From Anisus vortex (lineage: Eukaryota > Mollusca > Gastropoda > Planorbidae): a stretch of 64,000 nt of DNA. The DNA lies in NCBI GenBank assembly GCA_949126835.1, contig OX421495.1, forward strand, positions 27,839,721-27,903,720, read 5' to 3'. Positions 36,701-46,800 of this stretch are shown here, piece by piece; positions within the stretch are counted from its first letter, which is position 1; each line of letters opens with the position of its first letter. A program made the translations under genes and the position numbers. The notes under the pieces were generated by a model, which was not told where the DNA came from, did no database searches, and worked only from the letters and a program-made list of their open reading frames with translations.

Positions 36701-39279
36701 ATGTATCAGTTCAAGGCATATTTTTGGGATTGATGAAAAAAATAGTTAAATCACTACTTCACTACTAACATTAACATCGACTACTTAGTCCTATGAAACA
36801 AGCTTTTCTTACCTACAACTTGATACAACCACATTTTCTCTGTCCCATGATACCCTGCAATGTATCTAATTAGTTTGACAAGACTAGACTCCATTGACCC
36901 TCTACAATTACTGGTCAAAGTGGTCAGCTGTCTTTTTTTTCCTATTCTAAAGTTAATAATTTCTGTTAGTATGTCCTCATGCTCATGACAGCTTACTGGT
37001 ATTTATCCAGACCTGCTCTTGCTATTCAATTGTTTTAAGTTAAAAGTAATTTGTATATCATAATTTTAAATTCATTAAAAACACACACACACATTAAACA
37101 GCAAAATAACTACTGTGATTGTTTACAAAATACTTTATTGAGTACAAACTACCAAAATATCTGATTTTGAGCTGAGCACTTCTCCAAAACATATTAGGCT
37201 CCATAATCGTTTGTTTTTTTATTTCTGGTAACATTGATTATTTCAAACAACTTTAAGTTCTAATTTTTACTATCACCTGCAACTTCTAATAAAATACTTT
37301 TTTTAGTGTTTTACTTCAAATGTGTAGGCTTTAAAAGAAGCACTACCAATTCCTATAATTATAGTATTACTCTTGTTTAAACAGCTGATGGTATTGCATT
37401 AGGAGCAGCCATTACATTATCAGAAACCCACATCACCATGATTGTTTTTATTGCCATTATGCTACATAAGGTAAGTAACTCTTGAACATTTATAGTAGTC
37501 AACAATCAAATACTTTGTGGTTTTTTTTTTTAGAGAAAATTTATCATATATTGTTTTCAGATGCTATATAAGCCGGCTGGCCTAGCGGTTAGCTCACCAG
37601 ACTGTCAACCAAAAAATCACTTGACACGTCGCGGGTTCGAGCCCCGCCACCGGCAGATCTCTGTCGCCCTACAGGAGTTTTGGGACTAGATGACGTTAAT
37701 ATTGAGTTGTTATCACATGCGCTTAACCGGCAGCAGTGAAACCTCTCACAGATTAATAGTCTTCTAGAGCGCACTGAGCATGCTAAAATAGCATGGATAG
37801 AAGCGCTATATAAATTACCATTACCATTATATTTAAATTAAATTGAAAGAAATATTCATTTTTTTTTAATACTGGTATGAAAAGTTAGGCTTGATTTGCT
37901 TTGTAGGAAAGAATTATTTCAACAGGCAGTTTGTTATTATTTTAAATAACAAGCAGCATTTTTACATCTTACAATTTTACCCTTTGCCAAAGTAAAATCC
38001 ACACTCTAATTATCTCTTTAAAAAGGTAGAAACAAAATCTACATGCTTGAACTCAAAAGTTCCCTTGGTTTTCTTAAGACCGTATAGCATGTTTTGAAAG
38101 TTTATTATTTATTTCAATTGTAATTTAGAAATATCAATTTGTTGTTTTTATTCAATGCAGAGAATGCTTGATTTTCAATAGATTTGAGCTGGCTTTTCCA
38201 GACAGTGTTTTTCTAGATATATTCTTGCTTCTTAAAAAACTGATAACTTCTCTGCTTACTAAAATTGAAAAAACAATTATTTAAATGAAATGGATTTGAA
38301 ATTCAATAATCTTTGCTGGCCCCTACAAGTAATTTGTTAATCTACTTTTAACTTCTTCTTACAATTCCAGCTTATTCTCTAATGGAAACAGCAAAGGGTT
38401 GTTTTTTTTAAATCTCACAATGGCCTTTTTTTTTTATACATACAGTTCCCAAAATTCAAATTTTCTTGATTACACTTACACACTCATGTACTCTAAAGAT
38501 AGTTAAGAAACTGTCTTGTAGTAATCAAAAAAACATTTTCTGAAAGAAATAAAAAAATTACACTAGATTTGTTGTTGAAGCCATTTCCTATCAAGGAACT
38601 CAGAGAACAAATCTAAATTACTGTCTTGAGAAAATATTTGAACCTCAAATAATTGTGTTATTTCCACATCACTGCTGTCTAAAGTCAAAAATCATTTCTT
38701 AGTTTTTTTTAAATAAAAATTCATAACATAAAATATTATATTTTATATTTAAACTTACTATTTTTTAAATATAATTTTTTGGCAGGCTCCTGCAGCTTTT
38801 GGACTTGTTTCATTTTTGATGCATGAAGGATTAGATCGTATGAGAATCAGAAAACATTTAGCTATTTTTTCTGCAGCTGCACCACTCTTGACTGTTATAA
38901 CTTACTTGGTTCTCAGCCTGGTTAGTCTGAATTCTATTAGTACTATTCGTTGTTTTTTTTTAGAATTAGTAATATCCTGTTTGCTAATACTAATACCTCA
39001 CTTATTCTTAATTATTCATTGATTTCCTTTCAGCAAAGCAAAGAAAATTTAACAGGCATACAGACTACAGGAATAGCCATGTTGTTTAGTGCTGGTACAT
39101 TTCTATATGTTGCTACTGTACATGTTTTGCCCGAAATATCTGTAAGCCAAACTCAGCATAAAGCAGCTGATGGTACTGTTATTGTAAGAGAACAGAAAGG
39201 CTTTAAAATTACAGAATTAATGGCATTAGTTTTAGGTGCTGTTATTCCTGTTGTTTTAGCTTTTGGACATAAGCACTAA
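27775..39279 (+). CDS. SLC39A9: zinc transporter ZIP9 (SLC39A9)
   Basis: Six exons: 27775-27870, 34565-34670, 36297-36617, 37385-37470, 38786-38920 and 39034-39279 (stop TAA). All have GT donors and AG acceptors and consistent phases. The product is 329 residues against 307 in human. ZIP9 is a multi-pass zinc importer of the Golgi and plasma membrane, and in vertebrates also a membrane androgen receptor. The first helix has [13 protein letters not shown], and the second has [21 protein letters not shown] His-rich loop GHQHAHEH follows. The metal-site helices are [18 protein letters not shown] and [14 protein letters not shown], with [18 protein letters not shown] near the C terminus, ending FGHKH. 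The ATG is in the context CACCATGG. Intron 1 is 6.7 kb and holds a hAT MITE, a 41-unit array and a LINE tail. The His-rich loop is longer than in human. AATAAA occurs at 39908, 39968 and 40785. Confidence 0.97.
28043..29466. mobile_element. possible foldback element with CTATTGA(T)A...GTGTCT ends
   Basis: GGAGCTATTGA(CTATTGA)TTAGTGTCT near 28043 is inverted relative to AAGACACTATCAATAGCTCC at 29444-29463. A third copy, GGGGCTATTGATAAGTGTCT, at 29282-29301 forms a tight inverted pair with the right end. This gives a 189-bp hairpin-like MITE (29278-29466) with a CGTGG...CCACG boundary. Internal sequence about 28090-28260 loosely matches 1865-2040 (ATGACACCTCATTT). No target duplication was found, so whether there is one large or one small element is open. 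Confidence 0.45.
29745..29860. repeat. short tandem repeat, 44-bp unit, about 2.5 copies
   Basis: The unit begins AAACTAACCGATAATAATGA and ends CTTAGAAAGCTTAG. Two full copies plus a partial one are visible, with a degenerate copy just upstream. It lies in SLC39A9 intron 1. Confidence 0.85.
29866..30145. repeat. dispersed repeat, copy 1 (pair with 33017-33375)
   Basis: Shared words in the same order in both copies are CTGGxCCGxxAAGCGTG, CCAAAGGGAxG, GCTCAAGGGAAGTAA, TTCAACATTAAATAAAAAAT and a final TTACACxAAAGTAT. The two copies are about 3.1 kb apart in direct orientation. No terminal repeat or coding frame is visible and the type is unknown. Confidence 0.6.
30241..30437. mobile_element. 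hAT-type MITE, family B
   Basis: A 197-bp element. The left end is TAGGAGTGTGCAAC, and the right end read inverted is CAAGGGTGTGCAAC (11 of 14 identical). A perfect 8-bp target duplication, CCCTAACC, flanks it (30233-30240 and 30438-30445). The interior has GGGCTGCATATG and GGCCCACGGGCCGC. Confidence 0.88.
30530..32420. repeat. composite repeat locus around the 19-bp array
   Basis: Outside the array, related segments recur. TTACGACGCAAATTAAAAC is followed by a TTTGTTC motif at about 30698 and 31938. AAATCCATGCxCA, then TTTGATGACGTCAT-like palindromes, occur at about 31990, 32330 and 32400. Hairpins CCAGTTC-TC-GGAACTGG (31815-31832) and CCGGT..AACCGG (30492-30509) lie on either side of the array. 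This looks like a degenerate mobile or satellite locus whose full unit includes the array, but no terminal repeats or duplication were identified. Confidence 0.45.
31001..31779. repeat. minisatellite, 41 units of 19 bp, two alternating types
   Basis: Exactly 41 units of 19 bp, each starting CATTGCCCGG. They are almost all one of two types, ending TAATTTAAA (type A) or TATTATAAA (type B). The types alternate in runs of one to three, and blocks such as BBAA recur, so units are copied in groups. Rare variants include GCTCGG and CAGAGCTCGG. The unit-length regularity with no spacer diversity rules out a CRISPR array. It sits in SLC39A9 intron 1 between copies of a TTACGACGCAAATTAAAAC motif (30698 and 31938). 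Confidence 0.97.
32793..32981 (+). mobile_element. Jockey/CR1-like LINE 3' end, copy 2
   Basis: It matches the last 190 bp of 25676-26603, from the [17 protein letters not shown] segment through GGACGCAATAATCTTC, GAAGGAGCGTCTGTAATG and the AAGATAAGATAA tail. It is strongly 5'-truncated, as expected for target-primed reverse transcription. Confidence 0.88.
33017..33375. repeat. dispersed repeat, copy 2 (pair with 29866-30145)
   Basis: Direct-oriented partner of 29866-30145, with an extra GTGTGTGTGCG stretch and a CTTAAAAGTAATATAATATT internal duplication. It follows the LINE tail at 32793-32981 immediately. Confidence 0.6.
33578..33740. mobile_element. partial copy of the GTATAAGTCGCAC MITE
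   Basis: ATACTCGCATATAAGTTGTA then CCCCTAGTTTAA, CATTGACCCxC, CACCCTGACTT and AAACATAAAAGTTATTAAAT follow the same order as 48099-48280. The right terminus is not visible, so this is a truncated copy. Confidence 0.65.
35498..35850 (-). mobile_element. decayed LINE 3' fragment
   Basis: On the minus strand the block has a GC-rich coding texture and a broken frame resembling DRSHHQK and [12 protein letters not shown] LINE C termini. It ends in a short (AATGAT)n tail at 35498-35520, which gives the orientation. It lies in SLC39A9 intron 2. Confidence 0.4.
37570..37835 (+). mobile_element. tRNA-derived SINE, family B, full-length copy
   Basis: The head 37570-37652 resembles a tRNA with A box TGGCCTAGCGGTTAG and B box GGTTCGAGCCC. 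GCCGG/CCGGC acceptor-like ends pair. An enlarged, unpaired anticodon region (CTGTCAACCAAAAAATC) rules out a functional tRNA. A body follows with CTGTCGCCCTACAGGAG and CATGCTAAAATAGCATG (a hairpin). The end is AGAAGCGCTATATAAATTAC with a (CATTAC)n tail. It lies in SLC39A9 intron 4. Confidence 0.82.
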
Positions 39280-41930
39280 TTTATTTCATACTGTCAAACT
39301 TTCTTGTATATACAATAATTTAAACTCACATTGTTGAAATGTATGTATAAAAAATGATTGAATTTTTAAGAGAAAATGAAGTACCGGTACTGGCATATAA
39401 ATGTGTAGTTTTATTTTTATTATCATTTCAAGACCTTTTTTGTGATCATTGTCAAAGATCTCCATAATTTAGAATTATTTTTTTTTGGACTGTCAACTAT
39501 TAGCCAATTTGGGATATATATGTTTTATATTTCATTGACCATAAATTATGCTTAGAATATTAGGGGTCTAAAATGGCCTTATACAAATTCTAATTTAAAA
39601 ATGCCTAGAATAGAAGCCAAGATTCTGCTTTTCCAGGTTAAAGACCCTGTTATTTCACTCTTGCACACTTGGTAGGTCAACAAATTTATTTAAAAAATAC
39701 ATTGTAGATATTTATCTGTACTGATATCAGGATACTGCATATGGTGACAGTTATGGTGATACCATTAGCCATGTAATAGTTTATTAAGTTTGTTCTTACA
39801 ATGAAAAGTGATAAAAATTCATCAACTTCAAACAAATATAGTAGAACTAGCAAAGGATTGGCTCAGAAGCTAAAAGGCTAGAATATTATATGCCATTTAT
39901 GAATATAAATAAAAAGCAATATTGACATTGATTTAATATAAATTCTAGTGCTAAACCTTCTTTTTTTAATAAAGAAATTATTTACAGTTACAGCCCTTAG
40001 TAAATTTGCCTGTTCCCAGGTCCAGGTATTTTCCTCAGGAGTATCAGGAATGGTGATTAAAAATACAGCACATGGGTTTAAAGAAATGTTAGTTGTTATT
40101 GGGGTTGTTTTTTTTTTTGTTTTCTAGTGACTTCCACAATAACTTAATTAACATGTTTGGGAATTTAAATTTTATAAAGGTACATTTTTAGGCTATACTT
40201 ACACAAATTTTTTGGGTCAAAGTGGTATGGGTTATTTTCATCTTTATTCATTGTACTAATCATATAAGTTTTCAATGCTGAGAACATCATTGGATTTTGA
40301 AATGAAATATATATTTTAATTTTATTTATTATAATTTGTATGCACTTGCTTCAAGTTTTACATGAGTGATGAATCTTAACTTGCCAGATCTCTATTATGT
40401 ACACAAAATTCATCTGGTTTTCAAGTTACTTTGTTTTCATACTTTATGTCATGTTGTTTTCTGGAGACTTTCCCATTCGTTTTAGACTTAAAGCTTACTG
40501 TACTTTGCTTACATTTTTTATTTATCCACAGTAAAGGAACTGTTAACACTGTGTATTATCATTTATTTGGTATTGACTGAAAAAAAAAGTTACCGGGTAC
40601 TTATAAAACACAAGAAGTTAATAGAGTGTTCCTGAAATTGTTTTGCAATGTGTTTGCGAATTTATTAACTTGTTTAGTAAAATGTTTATTCACGTACAGT
40701 AAATATTTATACTATACTATATCATTTACTTTGATGTAATTTTCTTTTATCTCAGCTTAACATTAATAACAATGTCTGTTGATCAATAAAAGCTCATTAT
40801 TATAATTATAATATTCAAGGTACCAGTATCTTATGTGAACTGTGCTAGTAAGACATAACAGTAGTAATTTCCAGTTTTAAAACAGGATACTAAAAAAAAA
40901 AATTGTAATTTAGTTTTAAAATACATTACACTAATGGAGCCTTGTACTATCACTTGATTCAGTAAATTCTGAGCTGATTTCTTGTGCCTTGTTATTGCAT
41001 GTTTTTCTAGCATTTGGACAAAATCTTTAGGTTTAAGTAACAGTTATTCAGGTTCCTTTAAATCCCTGGGTTGATTAGTTTTGAATTGTTTTAAATTGTT
41101 AAAGCTAAATTATGAAAAAAAAATGTTTTCTTCCCTGTAAATATGATTTCTAATTTCTATGGTCTCTAAATAAATGTTGGCTGTGCTCAAGTTAACATAT
41201 TTAGTCTAATAGCATTCTCCACATGTTCTTGCCTATGTAAATACATTTCAGGACATTCTTGGATTATTCTACACATTCCATATCTTCATACTACATAATA
41301 ATAATCAAGTTTTGACATTTATTTAAAATTAAATGACACAAGTCCCCTAAGTGGTGAGCCCTGAAATCTAGAAACTAAAAACTTCCACCCAAGGCATAGA
41401 CTTAAAGATCCAACATACTCTATGTTATGATGATAACTCAATCCATGTTGCATTGGAGATTATCCAGTCACCAGATACATTAAACATATTCTAAATTCTG
41501 TGAAAATAAATTTTTCAAAGATAAAAACACAATAGTTAATCTTCTGATCTCTTTCTAGCTTTATATTGCTAACCAGGCAGAAACATAAATCTATATAGAA
41601 TATACCTGGTCTTATTCAACTTATTGTTAATAAAAATGACTTTGATTTCTAAGAGGCAATAATTATGGTAATCAATAAGCTTAGATCATAGATAAATTAA
41701 CCATTACCGGTAAACATTTTGTTTTTATACATGAAGTGGTAAAATAAAAATTAAATATTTCCAGAAGACCAGAAAATAGTTGTATCTTTTATTTATTTAG
41801 CTTTGCTTTAATTAATTATGTTAATTAAAATGTTAAAATGTTCTTATAGGTCTACAGCTATTACATCACTATAGTCTGAATAAGAACTTTTTTCTTATCT
41901 TTTCAACATGGTAATTTTGCTAACATTTAC
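39280..41930. other. SLC39A9 3' UTR and convergent intergenic stretch
   Basis: Candidate polyadenylation signals AATAAA occur at 39908-39913, 39968-39973 and 40785-40790. The last is followed by GT/T-rich sequence. Beyond about 40800 the sequence is AT-rich with no supported gene. Confidence 0.45.
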
Positions 41931-42012
41931 ATAATAATAATAATGGTCATTTTTATAGCGCTTCTATTTCTATTCATGCTATTAAATTTAGCATGCTATA
42001 CCATGTGGTAAC
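41931..42012 (-). mobile_element. SINE family B, 3' end only
   Basis: Read on the minus strand it gives GCATGCTAAATTTAATAGCA, then AGAAATAGAAGCGCTATAAA and a (ATT)n tail. This matches the final 80 bp of 37570-37835. The tRNA-like head is absent. Confidence 0.72.
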
Positions 42013-43379
42013 CAGGCCTTTAGGAAATCTGGTCTAGTTTACCGCTTTGTCTACATTGTATTATGTTAAAAAGTAGAGGCCCCCTATTGATAATATTTAT
42101 ATAAATACAAGTAGTCCAATTATGGAGCATTTTATTTGTGGATTTTTAAAGTATTGGTAGGCCTACTCATAAATTAATACAAATAGTGGTAATAGAAATA
42201 GCTCTTGAATTTCTGAAAAGATGAAATTACGATCTGATAAGAGTTAAAAGGACTCTAAATAATTCTAAATCATTCAGTGTGCCAACAGCCTAAAAGTAAA
42301 CCTGCACACACTATTTTTTTAATATATTTTTATAAGACATTTTATTTAGCGCCAAAGTAAGACCAAGGCCAAAAGCAAATGCACTTTATAAAGAAAATGG
42401 TTATGTGTTTTATATTTATTTAAATACCCCGGCACATTAGCATGTTTTTGTGTGTGTGTATGCATTTAAATTTAAAGCAAATATTAATTTCATTACTGAA
42501 CTTTCCCCTTGACATTTTCAAATTACCGGTACCATCATTGATTCTATAGTGATACCAAACAAGTTTTGTTTTGGAATATAACTGATATTATTTATACAAA
42601 TCTTTACAAATTAATCTACGTTAAACATTTGTAAATAAACCTTTGCTGCATTAATTGATTACATTGATTTAAATTTAATTTTTATTTTTAAAAACATTAT
42701 GACATTTCCATAATACTAAATACTGGTAAGCATCTTGTATTTATGAAAATAAAAAAACAAATAAAATTGTTTAAAAACAATTATATTTATGCTTAATTAA
42801 AGTTTAAAGAATACAAGCATAACAAATATTGTGATTGTAATTGGTATGTATCAATGAGCGCCTTCAATGTCAGGTAGCATAAGTGACCTCTTTGTAATAT
42901 TTGTATTATTACATTGAGTGCTTCAATGTACTCCTGAAAAAACCCCATCTATCTTAGTGTGCCTTAAATAAGTGAAGTAGTTAAAATGTTTTGAAATTGA
43001 TTTCACAGCAAGATATGTCAAGTTTCTATGCACATTCTTTCAAATTTAAGTGTTTTGACCCCATCCTTGCAAGTTCAATTAAAATGTGCTCCTATGTCAT
43101 CCAGAGACAGCTTCAACAGCCAGTTCTCATTCAATACCATACCAAACAAATTTTTTTGTCATCAATTTCATTAATTGCTTCCAGACAAGAAATGAATCTA
43201 TCCAAGACTTGAATTGCTCGTAAATCAATAAAAGGTGGGAAGCTATATATTAAAATTGACTATTTTAACAATAGATTTAATCACAGATCGTGAGTCTTAT
43301 AATGATTTCCTGAACTTTAACACTTGATGTTCAAAGTGATTTTCATGTATTTTGCATTAAAAATTCTTGAACTTGAAGG
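42013..43379. other. intergenic stretch, no gene recognised
   Basis: AT-rich sequence between the SLC39A9 and PSMD8 3' ends. A 73-codon frame at 42991-43212 has no splice context or recognisable domain and is not called. Confidence 0.45.
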
Positions 43380-43455
43380 TCTACCTCGCATGCAACCGAA
43401 AATTTTTTCACGGGCCAAGTCTGGCAAGCTTTCCTTAGGTTGCCAACCCCTGTCC
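43380..43455. mobile_element. hAT-like right terminus
   Basis: GGTTGCCAACCCCTG at 43438-43452 is a textbook hAT end (inverted CAGGGGTTGGCAACC), preceded by GGGCCAAGTCTGGCAAGC. The matching left end was not found nearby, so this is a fragment downstream of PSMD8. Confidence 0.5.
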
Positions 43456-43644
43456 TAAACTATCCCAGCCTGTATGATTCCTGCTTATAAGATTAATGCC
43501 AACAAAGCTACATATTTTAAAAAAAATAAAAAATTTTAAATGTTGCACTTTAATTTTGTGCAATACTATAAACATTTTTTCATTATGGTAATGTAAAATT
43601 ATGTCAATAAACAAAACCACGCAATTCATGAAAAAAACACAACT

Positions 43645-43654
43645 TTTATTTATT
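43645..43654 (-). terminator. PSMD8 polyadenylation signal
   Basis: TTTATTTATT on the plus strand gives overlapping AATAAA signals on the minus strand, about 150 bp past the PSMD8 stop codon. It is the first good signal after the stop. Confidence 0.5.
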
Positions 43655-43801
43655 TTAGCTAAATAAATATAACAAATTGTATTAAAACTCCTTTAAATTA
43701 AAAAAAAAAATAACTAAAATAAAGGCTTCAAAATTGTACTAGGTTCCTTAAATTAAGTTCCCTGAAATAAGCTGAAGACAAAGTAAATCATTTGATATTG
43801 G

Positions 43802-46800
43802 CTAAACAATCATTTCTAATTCCTTGGCATACTCAATAGTTTGCTGTGCTAATAGTTTGGCTGGTATGTTATGATCAGCATATTTAGCTTCTTGGGTGAA
43901 GTGGAAAAAGTCATGCTCTAGTTTCCACTGTCTCTGAAAAATGTATGGTAAAATCAAATTTAATTTTAACAGATGTTAGTGAACCATATCAAATTATAAC
44001 ATACTGTTGTACTCAGTCAAATTTAAAAACCAGTTAAATACCAATATACATTTTTATATGTGATCTCAAAATAAATCTTAGTTTTACTAAATATGTACCA
44101 GAATTTATTATTTTAATGACATTACATTTGATATACTGTACTCATCATTTTGCCCACAATTGAATGGTACTCCCATTTTAAAAAGATAAGTTTTTCTTAT
44201 AGTAAAGGCCTTAACTTATAAAGATGAAAAAATGTATTAAAATTTTTAATTTTACCTTCACAGCATATTCTCTCATTGGTTTCTGAGATTCAAAAAACAA
44301 CATTCTTGCAGCTTCATTTAGACCAATGCGATGATATGCCTTTTCTATACATCCAGCTATTTCATCTCTATGGAAACCAAAATAATTGTTCATTTATTTG
44401 TAAAACTGCACCATTGTCATATTATATGACAGGGGTGGGCAAATGCCTGTGGCTCTTGGTTGAGTGAAGTGGAGCCTCCTGCGTCCCCACACCTGGCCTT
44501 TAAAATAATAATAACAATCAGTGCTTTTTTTTTTACGGTATGCACCGGTACGGCGTACCTGCACCATTTTCAATGTGGGGAAAAAATATTACTTTTCTTG
44601 TATTTTAACTTTTATTATTAATTTATTATATTATTAATTTGTTAAAATTGAATTATTTTAAAATTGCGCGCAATAAGAATTAAAATATAAAATTCAAAAC
44701 TGCTTTAAAAGTTAGGCAATCCATCACTGAGTACCAGCACCTATTTTTTTTTTACAAAAAAAGCACTGATAATAATGGTGTATTTTTTTCACTTTCAATA
44801 TAATTGAACATGTTCCTATTTAACATAACTAATACTTTCAAATATTTTTCCATACACAAGTAATTGGCCTGACCTGATTACTCTCTCTCTATATATATAT
44901 ATATATGAGCCCAAGTCAAAAGGGGCTCTTTCAAGTGAAAAAATTTCATATTCACAGAGAGGTGTAAAAATGCACTAAAGTATTGTCAGAACCTTCCTAC
45001 ACATGATTTGAATAGTGGGAAGATAAGTTATACACTGGAAAAGACACAGTGACAAAAAACGCGAAACAAAAGAAATGGCTGCTATAGACATCTTGGTGTC
45101 ACTTAGGACAAATGACAACAAAAAATTGACTTCAAAAAATAGCATAATAATTCTTGATGGATTTCTTCAAGAATTTAACACACATATCTCCATAGCCTAT
45201 ATTTATGATATTCAAGAGTATTACAAGCATAGGAGTTGCAAAAGAGGGGGTTTAGGAGCATAAACTCCACTCACTTGAAATGACAACAACTGTCCTAAGC
45301 TACACTATTTTTTTTAAACCCTTGTAAAAAAATTATCCCTGCATCAATTTGAGCAAACTTTGTGGCAAATAGTTATTTAAGGGCTTCTTGTATTCACCAA
45401 ATGAGTTTGAGATACATATAATATAAAGCTCCTAGGTTATTGAAATAAAGTCTAGAAAAATTGCATGTAATTAGTCACTTAGAGTCACCGGCAAAAAAAC
45501 AAAACATTCTCATCAACAATGTGTTTTGAGGCATATTCTCAACCTATGTCAAAAAGCTATCTCATGCTATCTCGTTATTGCATTTTGACCCTTTAATAGC
45601 GATTTTAAAAATATCAGTTTTGAGGTATGACCTTTTGACTTGGGCTCATATATATATATATATGTATTGGTAGGCCTAAATATTTTATATATACATATAT
45701 AGATATGTGTAGAAATATTTATTTCGATATATATATATTTAGCCTGGGCCTAGGCCTACACCAATACATATGTTTGCCAATAACCAATAGATCTCTTAAT
45801 AATTTACCTTAACTCTATTGCCAGTTATCTTAACTCCTTCTCCTAGGCCTAATTTAATTTCATTTTGGGTAACATGATTAAATCTTAATCTATAGTATAT
45901 GAAACTTTGTATTTGTATCAAAACAGATTACCAACAAAATATATATATTTCTAAGTGCTAACTAGAAATGAACAAAAAACAACAATTGGCTTTTTAAGCC
46001 ACATTTGTTTTGTTTGTTGTTTCCTTTTAGCACAGTCCGAAATTGCCTGAAAATATTGTGGGTGGCAAAAAAGTTTGAACTTTACAGGGGAAAAATAAAT
46101 TCTGCAAATAAACAGAAAAGTTATATCCCTGATATGTACCCAGTCTGTATGAGTATGTGTTTGCGTGGGTTGGTGCTTGTGCATGTGTCTATGTATGTAG
46201 GCTCTCTATAACAAAACCCCAGAATGCATCTCTCATTGACTTCATGCATGCCCACCCCTGGAATATGGTAAGTAATTAATAAAGTTGGGATAATTGAAGA
46301 GAAAATTACCTGATTGTGTTAAGTGAAATGTCAATGAAGAAATTATAGTTGTCAGCAGGCACATTTCTTCTTGCTAAAAATACCTATGAAATTGATTTAT
46401 TATAGATTATAGTTTATTCCTTTAACTTTATAGACAAATGTGAAATCAAATGGTCTATTTTGCCTAAACAAATACAAATCATGCCATAGTAATAAGTAAT
46501 AGTTATTTGTACAGTACAGTTCTTTATTTGAACACACAATTTTTTTTTATCTGATGGGACTGTCTGTGATAAGTTGGCTGTTTGGTGTTCACTTACTCAC
46601 TTGTTAGGGCTGAACTAGTATTAGAACCCCTGGCCAAGTTTCTGTGGCTCTGCTGACTACATGTATTTGAGAAAATTTTGATAGTGTAGCAACAATTTAT
46701 AAATGGCTCCAGACAGTTAGTACCAGTATACTTAGAGTATACTACTATTCATTCAATTTTTAAGTTCAGCTCTTCAATGTATGATTTAACAATATAGGTA

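Noticed and set aside
37570..37652. tRNA gene
   Set aside because: A and B boxes are good, but the anticodon arm is expanded and unpaired and a SINE body follows. Other copies share the same head.
42991..43212. A 73-codon plus-strand frame between SLC39A9 and PSMD8
   Set aside because: There is no homologue, promoter or splice context, and it lies between two convergent 3' ends.
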